Below, piece by piece: positions 54,865 through 63,886 of a stretch of 64,000 nucleotides of DNA; position 1 is the stretch's first letter; every line of letters begins with the position of its first letter. The DNA is taken from positions 1-64,000 of the forward strand of contig CANLWB010000012.1 of assembly GCA_947494695.1 (NCBI GenBank). The letters run 5' to 3'. The DNA is from an uncultured Flavobacteriaceae bacterium. GTDB lineage: Bacteria; Bacteroidota; Bacteroidia; Flavobacteriales; Flavobacteriaceae. The notes below the pieces were generated by a model. That model was not told the origin of the DNA. It saw only the letters and a list, made by a program, of their open reading frames with translations, and made no database searches. The translations under genes and the position numbers were made by a program.

Positions 54865-55398
54865 TTGGCACAGAGACCTTTCTGGTATTTGTGCCAATTG
54901 TATTTAAGCTATAAGTATATGAATGATAATATAGGTGATTTTTTTCAGGCTATTCAATCCGGAGATAATCAAAAAGTAAAGACGTTACTGGAACGAAACC
55001 CGCACTTGGTTAAAACCAGAGATTCAAGGGGCTTTACTCCTTTAATCTTTGCAGCGTACTTTGATAAAACAGATATCGTGCGAACACTCATTGAAAATAA
55101 TGCCCCTATTGATGATACAGATGCCTCTGGGAATACAGCTTTAATAGGAGTGTCGTTTAAAGGAAATACAGAACTATCTGGTTATCTGATAAGTCAGGGA
55201 GCAAATATTAATGCAAAAAATACAAAAGGAACAACCTCTTTAATTTTTGCATCTATGTATAATAAGCATGATATGGTGGAGCTACTGCTTAAAAATGGAG
55301 CAGACAAAAGTGGAGCAGATAATGAAGGTAAAACCGCAATTGACCACGCTCAGGAAAAAGGGTTTAAAACGGTATTGGAGCTTTTTGAGGTTGAGTAA
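54865..55398 (+). CDS. Ankyrin-repeat protein downstream of katG
   Basis: The frame gives 177 residues, but the start is probably MNDNIGDFFQAIQSGD (ATG 54919), because the first 18 residues have no ankyrin character. About four ankyrin repeats follow: DSRGFTPLIFAAYFDKTDIV, DASGNTALIGVSFKGNTELS, NTKGTTSLIFASMYNKHDMV and DNEGKTAIDHAQEKGFKTV. Catalase-associated ankyrin proteins are known (AnkB with KatB), where they support catalase activity. The last 73 bp of coding sequence reappear at 58211-58283. Confidence 0.85.
   Translation: MAQRPFWYLCQLYLSYKYMNDNIGDFFQAIQSGDNQKVKTLLERNPHLVKTRDSRGFTPLIFAAYFDKTDIVRTLIENNAPIDDTDASGNTALIGVSFKGNTELSGYLISQGANINAKNTKGTTSLIFASMYNKHDMVELLLKNGADKSGADNEGKTAIDHAQEKGFKTVLELFEVE
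55320..55392 (+). repeat. 73-bp direct repeat, copy 1 (ankyrin 3' end)
   Basis: This part of the ankyrin gene is 72/73 identical to 58211-58283, the single difference being C/T in GACCAC versus GATCAC. The repeats flank the effector/immunity cassette. Confidence 0.95.
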
Positions 55399-55474
55399 TA
55401 ACTGATGGTTTTGATAGATCAGATAATAGACAACGGATGAAAAAAATCAGGTTGTTTTTAGGAGGAAATAATTT

Positions 55475-56032
55475 TTATGAACCTTCATCAAATTCGTTTT
55501 TAGAGTCATCAATTATTTTTCCAGTTTTACCATTTATGGTTACATCATGAATGTAAATACCTTTTACATACCAAATACGCCAATTTCCTTCTTCTTTTTG
55601 AATATAAGTATGTTTGTCTTTTATATCTACTTCGCGTTCTTCAAGTACTTTTAATAAATCTTGCCAAGTATAGTTAAAACCTTTGTCGTAATCGGTTTCT
55701 TTTATTAGTTTTCCGTCTTCGTTGTATTCTTTCCAAATACCTTTTTTGTAGCTATTGTATAGGTATTCTCCTGTTAGCTTTAGGTTACCATTTTTGTAAT
55801 ATCGATTAATCTTATGAAAATAAGACTTTTCTGTTTTTATAATCTCATCATAAAAATCAGATGATTCACTCTGTTTGATAATAGTTCCATTGTTAAGAGT
55901 GTCAATATGCCTATTTAAGTGAGTTTTATTTCTATTGAAAGTTTCTATATCGAATTTTTTCATTGTTGTTATTTTTTGAGCCTTACACGAGGTAAATAAT
56001 ATTGTTAGCGTAATTAAAAGTAAACTTTTCAT
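55475..56032 (-). CDS. Putative immunity lipoprotein of the Hcp effector
   Basis: The 185-residue protein has a lipobox-like signal (LFTSCKAQ, Cys16) and MORN-like strands (NRYYKNGNLKLTGEYLYN, GIWKEYNEDGKLIKETDY). It lies directly (2 bp) after the Hcp-protease gene. Secreted-effector genes are regularly followed by such lipoproteins that protect the periplasm; the function here is inferred from this position and not from homology. Confidence 0.65.
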   Translation of the reverse strand: MKSLLLITLTILFTSCKAQKITTMKKFDIETFNRNKTHLNRHIDTLNNGTIIKQSESSDFYDEIIKTEKSYFHKINRYYKNGNLKLTGEYLYNSYKKGIWKEYNEDGKLIKETDYDKGFNYTWQDLLKVLEEREVDIKDKHTYIQKEEGNWRIWYVKGIYIHDVTINGKTGKIIDDSKNEFDEGS

Positions 56033-56033
56033 G

Positions 56034-57986
56034 TTATTCAGGTTTTACAAGTGGATTATTCCACAATTTTTTCCATTGCCAAAGCCATGTTATAATTCGG
56101 TTTTTACTACCATAACTTGGTTGATGGGAATAATCCATAATATTATAGGTTGCACCTTTTTTGTAGCTATATGGATGGTTTCTATTAGGTGAAAACGTAT
56201 GATACAAACCTAGGGCATGTAATGCCTCATGAGCTGTGGTGGATGTATTATGACCTTGAAATAAAACTACTGCATCTGAATTTATACCTTTAGCTTGACC
56301 ACTAACTGTACTCATAATTCTCCCTGTTTTACTGAAAGAACCAGGACACTTGTCACCAATAAAATAAACTTTTAAATAGTTTTTGTACTTTTTGTCTAGT
56401 TTAGTATTTAAATAATCATGTAAGCCTGTTCTGTTGCCGATGTATCCTTTTGTTTTTGGGTCAAATTTTTTGTTAAAGGTTTTGTCGGTTTTTAAGTCTA
56501 ACGATTCAACGACAATGGCTGGTTTTATAAAGGCTTGCTGTAAGTATTTGATTAAAAATGCCTTCTTACCTGTGGCACTACCCGTTTTTGGAGTTCCTAT
56601 GACTAATTCTGTTTCAACCTCCACAAAAACGACCTCTAATTTTTTACGTTTATTTTTAGCATTAGCCAAAAGATTAAGTTGCCCTAATTGTTGTTTTTTG
56701 TAGAGTACCTTTATAGTCTCATCTGTATTAAACGCTTTTAGGCATTCGATAGTTAAGTGGTCTTTTAGGCGTTTTTTTCCTTTATTTTGGCCTGGTATTG
56801 TATCAGTGTTGAGTTTAAAAAGTGTTTTGTCATACTCAAAAGAAAGGTTAAGGTTTTTAGGATTTTCAATTGTTTCTATTTGCAAACTCAAGGTTTGCGT
56901 TTCTTTTGGGTAAATGGTTAGCCAACTTTGTATGTATTCAATTTCTTTTCCAGCACTATCTTTGTGCCAGGGAAATGTAATTGTTTTGTAATGAGTATCT
57001 TTTAAATCATTGTATTTGGTGTCGGTAGTATACTTTTTAAACTTCTCTATCCATTTTTTCTTTGTTTTGTCGTACTCATAATTAGTGCCTAAAATGTCTT
57101 TGTAGGTAAGTTTGTCATTTTTATCTATTTGATGGCGCATATAATCAAAGCCATATTCACCACTATAATTTTTACTAGGTCTAAAATCTACAATTACTTT
57201 AGGAGGTGGTACGATTTGTAAAGGTTTACTTTTTCTGTTTATTCCACTATGACTTAGTTTGGCAACTAATTTATTAACATCGGTCGTTTTAAAGTCTTGC
57301 CATTGTTCTTTAATCTCTAATGAAGATAATTCTATTGTTCCATCATCGTTTATTGCTTCTTCAAAAGTGAGTTCTTTTTCCCCGTTTTCAAATTCTGTTC
57401 CGTCTTCTTTGGTAATTGTTATAGTTGCCGAATCACTGTCTTGATTTTCTATTTGTGCAGTTAATGCTACACTTTCTGTATATGTGGTTTCTTTTATGTG
57501 CTCTTTAGTTTCTGGATGTATCCAGTTTATGTTAGTAATGTTAGGTGCAGATTCTTCTAAAACTGTTGGGACAATAGTATCTTCTTTAAAGGTTTCTCTC
57601 CAATAAGCAGAATATTCAGAACTAGAATTAGAATCTTTAACACCAGCCGCAGAAATTTGAAGTGTTTCAGACATTGGCTGGTTTCCCATAGATGAAAAAT
57701 GATTATTCCAATGAATTAGATGACAATCATAGAAATAGAGTTTTCTGGTTTTGCCTCCCATGATTACAGGATAGATATGCAATTCCAATTGTTTAGTTTG
57801 ATTCGCAGTAAAAGACCAATCGGCAAGATTTAAGTCTTTTCTGGTTTCAATCACTAATTGTAGTCCAGCAAATACCGGTTTTTGAGAAGGTCTGCCATTG
57901 GTATCTGCACTTTGATTAAATCCAAAGTTAAAAGAAAGCACATTTATTTCTTTTTCGTCTATTATAATTTTTGCTTTTACGCTCAT
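56034..57986 (-). CDS. Hcp (TssD)-metzincin fusion, type VI secretion effector
   Basis: The 650-residue protein starts with an Hcp/TssD domain of the Bacteroidota type VI system (about 1-130, MSVKAKIIIDEKEINVLSF, GNQPMSETLQISAAGV). Then come Ig-like and beta-rich linkers (about 140-430) and a C-terminal protease with HEALHALGLYH (586-596, HExxHxxGxxH) and a Met-turn NIMDYS (Met617), both typical of metzincins. The tube protein is thus fused to a zinc peptidase toxin. There are no other type VI genes in the window, so it must use an apparatus encoded elsewhere. Confidence 0.88.
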   Translation of the reverse strand: MSVKAKIIIDEKEINVLSFNFGFNQSADTNGRPSQKPVFAGLQLVIETRKDLNLADWSFTANQTKQLELHIYPVIMGGKTRKLYFYDCHLIHWNNHFSSMGNQPMSETLQISAAGVKDSNSSSEYSAYWRETFKEDTIVPTVLEESAPNITNINWIHPETKEHIKETTYTESVALTAQIENQDSDSATITITKEDGTEFENGEKELTFEEAINDDGTIELSSLEIKEQWQDFKTTDVNKLVAKLSHSGINRKSKPLQIVPPPKVIVDFRPSKNYSGEYGFDYMRHQIDKNDKLTYKDILGTNYEYDKTKKKWIEKFKKYTTDTKYNDLKDTHYKTITFPWHKDSAGKEIEYIQSWLTIYPKETQTLSLQIETIENPKNLNLSFEYDKTLFKLNTDTIPGQNKGKKRLKDHLTIECLKAFNTDETIKVLYKKQQLGQLNLLANAKNKRKKLEVVFVEVETELVIGTPKTGSATGKKAFLIKYLQQAFIKPAIVVESLDLKTDKTFNKKFDPKTKGYIGNRTGLHDYLNTKLDKKYKNYLKVYFIGDKCPGSFSKTGRIMSTVSGQAKGINSDAVVLFQGHNTSTTAHEALHALGLYHTFSPNRNHPYSYKKGATYNIMDYSHQPSYGSKNRIITWLWQWKKLWNNPLVKPE

Positions 57987-58210
57987 TTCTCTTTTTTTGT
58001 TTGGATGAGTCTAGAACCAAGTAATTATTTTTATGCGTTGTGTCTGTTGCTCAACTACTATGTAAATATACAGAAATTACTTATTTTGTATTATGCAAGA
58101 CAAGAAAGATTACTAAGAAAATTGTTCTCGTATTTCTAACCTAGTGAACGTGTCTCCAAAGGGAATCTTTACAAGCTAAATGTCCTGAAATTAGGCAAAA
58201 ACAGCGCAGG

Positions 58211-58283
58211 TAATGAAGGTAAAACCGCAATTGATCACGCTCAGGAAAAAGGGTTTAAAACGGTATTGGAGCTTTTTGAGGTT
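58211..58283 (+). repeat. 73-bp direct repeat, copy 2 (ankyrin 3' end duplicate)
   Basis: This non-genic copy of the ankyrin gene end lies after the effector gene on its other side. Together with copy 1 it brackets 55393-58210, which carries the effector and immunity genes. Confidence 0.95.
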
Positions 58284-58333
58284 ACATATTAATGATTTGT
58301 TTTTATGTATACGATAATGGGTGAGGTGAGAGG

Positions 58334-58980
58334 TTAACTCATTTTAGGAGGAAATAATTGATCCTTTCGTTTTTTCATTTCCTTAGCAATCAGACTACCG
58401 TTAGCTCCTTGTTGTTCAAGGTGTGAAATGATGTTGAGATAAGTATCCTCGTCTTTATCCTGGCTTAGTTTAAATACACTTTCGATGTGTTCTGCTTTAA
58501 TTTCAAAGCCAACAATACCAGTCATCATTTTATTAAGATAGGCTTCCGGAAGGTTATCGTAAATGGTAGGCGATTCATGATTATCGCCTTCAAATTTTAA
58601 GGTAAACCTTCTCATAAATTCAACCAGTTCTTCGTTAGACATGAAATGCATCTCGCCAGTCACGTGTACACTCATATAGTTCCATGTAGAACCTGATTTT
58701 TTATTCGAATACCAGGAAGCACTTACATAAGTATGCGGACCCGTAAAAACGGCCAGTGCCTGAGGGTTTTCTATAAAGGCCTTGTGATGATCGGTATTTT
58801 TCATAATATGACCTTGAAGGTACAATTTACCCTGTCGCTCTTCAATTAAAACCGGAATCTGAGTTGCGACTTGCTTTCCGGAAGTGAAGCTACCGGTTAT
58901 AAATGCAAATGGATAATCCGACAGGAAATTAAGAATTTTGTTTCTGTCTTTTTCTTTAAAATGAGAGAAATCATATATGA
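58334..58980 (-). pseudogene. PaiB-like FMN-binding protein, frameshifted
   Basis: The main frame (58334-58825, 163 residues) begins within the family pattern at LYLQGHIMKNTDHHKAF. The missing N-terminal part can be read on the minus strand upstream: one frame gives FKEKDRNKILNFLSDYPFAF, and the next gives VATQIPVLIEERQGK that joins to LYLQGH. There is a shift near 58875 and no obvious start Met. It is therefore a decayed gene of the PaiB/FMN_bind_2 family. Confidence 0.75.
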
Positions 58981-59133
58981 TTTTAGTACGTTTTGGTGTT
59001 CAAATATGTGTAAATTTTCGGGATTATTATGTGGTTGGCTAAAATTTAAATGTTATCGCTATCAATTCGTTTTGAAACCTATATTTATATGAAATTAATT
59101 CATTTTTTTTCAAAAGCAAATATTTCTGAAAAC

Positions 59134-59166
59134 AAAAAACCATCTTGCTTGGCAAGATGGTTTTTA
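59134..59166. terminator. Terminator after the peroxiredoxin operon
   Basis: AAAAACCATCTTGC and GCAAGATGGTTTTT form a perfect hairpin with a 3-base loop. It lies downstream of the 59188-59445 gene on the minus strand. Confidence 0.85.
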
Positions 59167-59187
59167 GAACTAATTTTTCTTTTCAAA

Positions 59188-59445
59188 TTATGTGTCAATC
59201 GAACCCATAACACGCTGCATGAATGTATTCAATGCGTCCTTCTTCGAAGTGCCAGTTTTAGTCATTTTATGTACTTCAATAGCACCGTACATATTCGAGA
59301 TTAACTCGCCAATAACGTCTAACTCTTCATCTTTTAAGGAAGAAACTTCAGTTAAAGCCTCTAAAGTCTCAATGCTTTCAACTAAAAAATCTTCATCGTT
59401 TTCTTCGATAAAATCTGTAAGATGCTTAATTATTGGTAACCTCAT
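59188..59445 (-). CDS. Conserved small protein of the thioredoxin/peroxiredoxin group (DUF6952-like)
   Basis: The 85-residue acidic, helical protein (MRLPIIKHLTDFIEENDED ... LVESIETLEALTEV) overlaps the thioredoxin gene by 20 bp. The order peroxiredoxin, thioredoxin, this protein is common in Flavobacteriaceae. The function is unknown, but a role in peroxide defence is likely from the operon. Confidence 0.8.
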   Translation of the reverse strand: MRLPIIKHLTDFIEENDEDFLVESIETLEALTEVSSLKDEELDVIGELISNMYGAIEVHKMTKTGTSKKDALNTFMQRVMGSIDT

Positions 59446-59740
59446 GGACTAAATCTTTTAAAACTTCAAACTTATTGGTTTGAACCTGGTTTACAAATGT
59501 TCCATTTTTAAAGACGGCAAATGTTGGTAAATTGTCAACTGTTGCCAATTGTCTTGAATTTGGAAATTTTTCCGCGTCAGCAACAACAAACGTAATATTG
59601 TCAAATTCCGAAGCCAATTTTTTCATTTTTGGTTTCATGATTCGGCAATTACCACACCACGTTGCAGAGTATTGTACAACAACGGTTTTGTTATTGGTTA
59701 CAAGTTCGCTTAAATTATCTTGACTTAATTCTGTAATCAT
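59426..59740 (-). CDS. Thioredoxin-family protein
   Basis: The 104-residue protein has the thioredoxin fold with active site TWCGNCRIMKP (CGNC instead of CGPC). No signal peptide is seen, so it acts in the cytoplasm. It lies 6 bp after the peroxiredoxin gene and probably reduces it. Confidence 0.93.
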   Translation of the reverse strand: MITELSQDNLSELVTNNKTVVVQYSATWCGNCRIMKPKMKKLASEFDNITFVVADAEKFPNSRQLATVDNLPTFAVFKNGTFVNQVQTNKFEVLKDLVHEVTNN

Positions 59741-59746
59741 GAATGA

Positions 59747-60391
59747 CTAGTTTACATGAGCCGCTAAATATTCTGCAGTAGAATTTCTATCGGCATTCAT
59801 CGCTTCTTTTCCTTCTTCCCAGTTTGCAGGGCAAACTTCTCCTTTTTCCTGTACGTGCGTTAAAGCATCAACTAAACGAATGTACTCGTTTACGTTTCTT
59901 CCTAATGGCATGTTATTTACACTTTCGTGTTGCACAACACCTTCTTCATCAATAATGTATGTTGCTCTGTATGTTACATTATCACCTTCTACAGTGACAA
60001 CACCAGTTTCGTCGTTATATTGTTCGTTTGTAATATCTAAAATACCTAAAGTAGATGCTAAATTTCTGTTAGAATCTGCTAAAATTGGGTAAGTAACACC
60101 TTCGATACCACCTTCATCTTTCGCAACATTTAACCAAGCAAAGTGAACTTCTGGAGTATCGCAAGACGCTCCGATTACAATGGTATTACGTTTTTCGAAT
60201 TCAGGTAAGGCAGCTTGAAATGCATGTAGTTCGGTAGGGCATACAAATGTAAAGTCTTTTGGGTACCAAAATAAAACTACTTTTTTCTTGTTGTTAACAG
60301 CTTCTTCAAGAACGTTTACTTTGTAAGTATCGCCCATATCGTTCATTGCGTCAACATTTAAATCTGGAAATTTTTTTCCTACTAATGCCAT
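59747..60391 (-). CDS. 2-Cys peroxiredoxin (AhpC/TSA family)
   Basis: The 214-residue protein has the peroxidatic Cys in FTFVCPTELHAFQ and a resolving Cys in EKGEVCPANWEEG near the C-terminus. It reduces peroxides using thioredoxin. A -7 box TATTTTTG (minus strand, 60440-60433) lies about 40 bp before the ATG. It is the first gene of a three-gene operon. Confidence 0.95.
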   Translation of the reverse strand: MALVGKKFPDLNVDAMNDMGDTYKVNVLEEAVNNKKKVVLFWYPKDFTFVCPTELHAFQAALPEFEKRNTIVIGASCDTPEVHFAWLNVAKDEGGIEGVTYPILADSNRNLASTLGILDITNEQYNDETGVVTVEGDNVTYRATYIIDEEGVVQHESVNNMPLGRNVNEYIRLVDALTHVQEKGEVCPANWEEGKEAMNADRNSTAEYLAAHVN

Positions 60392-60432
60392 TTGTATTTA
60401 AGTTTTTATAATTAATATTTACTTTCAGTTGG

Positions 60433-60440
60433 CAAAAATA
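60433..60440 (-). promoter_or_regulatory. -7 box of the peroxiredoxin operon
   Basis: Read on the minus strand the box is TATTTTTG (TAnnTTTG), within ATTATTTTTGCC. No further regulator site is clear. Confidence 0.6.
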
Positions 60441-60534
60441 ATTCATACACACTGAAAATAAAACACATATAAAATTTTAAATACTTATTGAGTTATAGCA
60501 TTTGTTTATTGTTGTTGAAAATGAGGTGGTTACG

Positions 60535-62028
60535 TTATTGTTTTGTAGCCAATTGTTTTATTTTGATTGAAAAAGCCGCAAACAACAAAGTCATAAACGG
60601 ACTAAGAATACTAAAGAATACATATGGGATGTACGCTGTAGCCCCGGCATAACCAAATAATACTTTAGAATGATAGGCTCCACAGGTATTCCATGGAATA
60701 AGAACGGAGGTTACCGTACCAGAATCTTCAAGGGTTCTGCTTAAATTTTCGGGGGCCAGTCCACGGTCTTTATAAGCTTGTTTAAACATTTTTCCAGGGA
60801 TAACCAAGGCCAAATATTGGTCTGAAGCCGTTAGATTTAAGGCTAGACAGCTTGCTACTGTACTGGCAAACAGACCAAATACTGTAGTTGCCATACTTAA
60901 TAATGCTTTGGTAATTCTTGATAGGGCACCAATCGCATCCATTACCCCTCCAAAAACCATGGCGCAAACAATAAGCCAAATGGTGCCTAACATGCCATGC
61001 ATTCCGCCAGATGTGAACAAATCGTTTAGTTCGGCACTCGAGGTTTCTACTGCTGTATCTACGGTTAGAGCATTCATAATACCTTGATAGGCCGATTGAA
61101 AGGTTAAGGTCTCTGCTCCGGCAATTTTTGCCACAATATCGGGCTGAGCGATGAGCGCCGCAGCACCACCAAGTAAGGATCCGATAAGCAAGGCAATGAG
61201 TGGTGGTGTTTTCTTTACAATCATGATGATGACTATAACTGGCACCGTAAATAGCCAGGGACTTATGTTAAAGGCTCCATTAATAGCTGCTAGTTTATCG
61301 TCTATTTGTGGAGTGCCCGTAACATCTATGCTAAATCCAAGAATTATAAAAATGATGAGTGTTATTACAATGGTAGGAACTGTAGTGAATGCCATATATT
61401 TTATATGACTAAAGAGTTCACTTCCTGCCATGGCTGGAGCCAGATTCGTGGTGTCACTTAGCGGAGACATTTTATCTCCAAAATAGGCACCCGATAGAAC
61501 AGCTCCCGCTGTCATTCCAACCGATATCCCTAAAGTCTCTCCAATACCAACTAAGGCAATCCCAACCGTTGCAGAGGTGGTCCATGAGCTTCCCGTTGCA
61601 ATGGAAATGATAGAACATATAATAACGCAAGCGGCCAAAAATATAGTGGGGTTTAGTATTTGTAACCCATAGTAAATCATGGTTGGTATGATGCCACTTA
61701 TAAGCCATGTTCCTGCGAGCGAGCCAACCATAAGTAGTATTAACAGGGCTCCGGTGGTGGACTTTATATTTTCTGAAACCTCTTCAATCATTCGTTTGTA
61801 GGACACCTTGTTTCTAAAACCAACAATAGCAGCCACAGCGGCACCTAAGAGCAATACAAATTGATTGCTTCCGCTTAAAGCATCATCACCATAAACATAT
61901 ATGTTATAGGCAAGCATTCCGACCAAGGCTATTACAGGAACCTGTGCTTCCCATATGCTCAGGGTTTTGTTATCCATAATTTTTTGATCGTCGATTTTAA
62001 TTTCAGAGAGGTTGTTTTCGTCTTGCAT
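60535..62028 (-). CDS. NhaC-family Na+/H+ antiporter
   Basis: The 497-residue protein has about 11-12 helices and the NhaC-type signature (GSSWTTSATVGIALVGIG, GAYFGDKMSPLSDTTNLAP, IPWNTCGAYHSKVL). It exports sodium in exchange for protons, or a related organic ion. The gene stands alone. Confidence 0.93.
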   Translation of the reverse strand: MQDENNLSEIKIDDQKIMDNKTLSIWEAQVPVIALVGMLAYNIYVYGDDALSGSNQFVLLLGAAVAAIVGFRNKVSYKRMIEEVSENIKSTTGALLILLMVGSLAGTWLISGIIPTMIYYGLQILNPTIFLAACVIICSIISIATGSSWTTSATVGIALVGIGETLGISVGMTAGAVLSGAYFGDKMSPLSDTTNLAPAMAGSELFSHIKYMAFTTVPTIVITLIIFIILGFSIDVTGTPQIDDKLAAINGAFNISPWLFTVPVIVIIMIVKKTPPLIALLIGSLLGGAAALIAQPDIVAKIAGAETLTFQSAYQGIMNALTVDTAVETSSAELNDLFTSGGMHGMLGTIWLIVCAMVFGGVMDAIGALSRITKALLSMATTVFGLFASTVASCLALNLTASDQYLALVIPGKMFKQAYKDRGLAPENLSRTLEDSGTVTSVLIPWNTCGAYHSKVLFGYAGATAYIPYVFFSILSPFMTLLFAAFSIKIKQLATKQ

Positions 62029-62367
62029 TTAAAATATTTTTAGTCGTGTAATGTTACGATAATCCTTATTTTTTAGCAAATTGTTAAACTTCAATTTTTA
62101 AATGTTTGCTATAATTTGTACAGAAATTTCTGAATTTATGTGACTTTTTTGCTAAATCAGTGTCTTATAGTGAGATAGGGAATTTTTTTAAGCATATCGC
62201 AAAAAAAAACACGATAATTTATGATTTTGGTTTTGTTTTAAGTGATTTTTTTTTAATTTGATACCAATTAATTTACATTTTTCTCTTTAACAAATTAACC
62301 TAAACCATTTAAGTTTAATCGCAAACCCTAATGTTATGGCTTAAATGAACCAACCAGATTAATAGCA
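62029..62367. other. AT-rich intergenic region, nothing recognised
   Basis: This divergent gap of about 340 bp separates the antiporter gene from a small hypothetical gene. It has several runs of A and T. No clear promoter box or repeat is identified. Confidence 0.5.
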
Positions 62368-62613
62368 ATGAAATACAACGTAGAACCGTGCCATGAAACA
62401 AAATTAAAAATCGAAAAACTTAATCAAGCCTTATCCCGGAGTTTAAAAACACTGGAATATATTTATATGATTGAGACCGATTACGAAAAAAAGCATCAAA
62501 TTAAAGGTTTCGAAGAACTTTTAAACTTTAAAGTTGACATTCAGGAGCATATTATAAGAACTACTGAAAAGATAAATTCCTATAAAATTTCACAAGATAA
62601 ATTAGAATCATAG
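62368..62613 (+). CDS. Small helical hypothetical protein
   Basis: The 81-residue protein is charged and helical (LKIEKLNQALSRSLKTLEYI ... VDIQEHIIRTTEKINSYKI), without signal or membrane part. I do not recognise a family. It has an ATG with A-rich upstream bases and does not overlap another gene. Confidence 0.55.
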   Translation: MKYNVEPCHETKLKIEKLNQALSRSLKTLEYIYMIETDYEKKHQIKGFEELLNFKVDIQEHIIRTTEKINSYKISQDKLES

Positions 62614-62705
62614 CGTTTAATAATATTGAAATAATTTAAACCTTTTCGCATCCATCAAAAAAGTTTAAATCACTTCAGGTATATATTGTATTTTAGTGCG
62701 CTATT

Positions 62706-63728
62706 ATGGATTCATTAACTCAAATTGTTTTAGGAGCTGCTTGCGGTGAAGCTGTTCTGGGAAAGAAAATAGGAAACAAAGCACTGTTGTTTGGGGCCAT
62801 TGGTGGTACCATTCCAGATTTGGATGTTTATATTGGTAGCCTGCTTTACAATAATGAGATTGATGCCATGCTCTTTCATCGAGGTTTTATGCATTCCATT
62901 GTATTCTCTGTGGTTGCGGCCTTTATTTTGGGATGGCTTACCCATAAACTTTACAACTGGGGAAAGCGTCTTGGGACCACCACGACAAAAGATTGGATCG
63001 GTTTGTTTTTCTGGTCTTTATTTACACATCCCATTTTAGATTGCTTCACACCTTATGGGACACAATTATTTGCACCATTTAGTAATTATCGGGTAGCGTT
63101 TAATAATATTGCGGTGGCCGATCCGGTTTATACACTTCCATTTCTTATTTGTATGATTGTTTTGATGTTTTTTAGAAGGGCATCTAACCGAAGACGATTA
63201 TGGCTGAAATTAGGTGTGGGGATCAGTTCTGTGTATATGATTTTGACTATTATTAATAAGATTTATATCAACGCCTTATTTAAAAAATCGTTAGTAGAGA
63301 ATAATATTAAGTTTAAACGTTACAGTACGCAGCCAGCCATATTAAATAATGTGCTATGGTATGGTATTGTGGAAACAGATTCTCTTTATTTCGTTTCTAA
63401 TTATTCATTACTGGATAGGGAAACCCGATTTTTAAACTTTAGAGCGTTACCTAAAAAACGTGATCTAAGCCCCGATGAATTTAAAGATATTAAAGATTTG
63501 GCATGGTTTAGTAATGAGTATTACAGTGTTTACAAACGTCATGGTAATGAGTATCACTACAACGATTTACGCTATCCTATATTAGATGAAAATGATCCGA
63601 ATTCCTCTGTATTTAGCTTAACACTTTTCAAGGACAACGGACGCTTAAACATAAAACCTTTTGAACCCAAAGTTGATGATGTAGAGCATGTATTCTCGAA
63701 ATTGTGGGAGCGGGTTAAGGGGATTTAG
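62706..63728 (+). CDS. YdjM/DUF457-type membrane-bound metal-dependent hydrolase
   Basis: The 340-residue protein has the family pattern MDSLTQIVLGAACGEAVLG, AIGGTIPDLDV, FHRGFMHSIVF and FTHPILDCFTPYGTQLF, in which His and Asp residues (D-x-D, HR, H, HPxxD) likely bind metal near the membrane. About five helices occur in the first 200 residues, then a soluble C-terminal domain. Members are called membrane-bound hydrolases but the substrate is unknown. Confidence 0.9.
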   Translation: MDSLTQIVLGAACGEAVLGKKIGNKALLFGAIGGTIPDLDVYIGSLLYNNEIDAMLFHRGFMHSIVFSVVAAFILGWLTHKLYNWGKRLGTTTTKDWIGLFFWSLFTHPILDCFTPYGTQLFAPFSNYRVAFNNIAVADPVYTLPFLICMIVLMFFRRASNRRRLWLKLGVGISSVYMILTIINKIYINALFKKSLVENNIKFKRYSTQPAILNNVLWYGIVETDSLYFVSNYSLLDRETRFLNFRALPKKRDLSPDEFKDIKDLAWFSNEYYSVYKRHGNEYHYNDLRYPILDENDPNSSVFSLTLFKDNGRLNIKPFEPKVDDVEHVFSKLWERVKGI

Positions 63729-63738
63729 TTTGTTGGTG

Positions 63739-63886
63739 TATTAAGTATTAAGTATTAAGTATTAAGTATTGAGTATTGAGTATTAAGTATTAAGTATTAA
63801 GTATTAAGTATTGAGTATTAAGTATTAAGTATTGAGTATTAGGTATTAGGTATTAAGTATTGAGTATTAGGTATTAGGTATTGAGT
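63739..63886. repeat. Array of 7-bp tandem repeats
   Basis: About 21 units of TATTAAG, with variants TATTGAG and TATTAGG, stand in head-to-tail order just after the YdjM-type gene. Non-coding. Copy number is likely to vary between strains. Confidence 0.95.

Noticed and set aside
58871-59304. Two overlapping plus-strand frames of 70-85 codons
   Set aside because: They overlap the decayed PaiB-like gene, a terminator and the end of the DUF6952-like gene, and show no protein-like features.
63739-63886. Short repeats as CRISPR
   Set aside because: Seven-base units without spacers; a simple tandem repeat.
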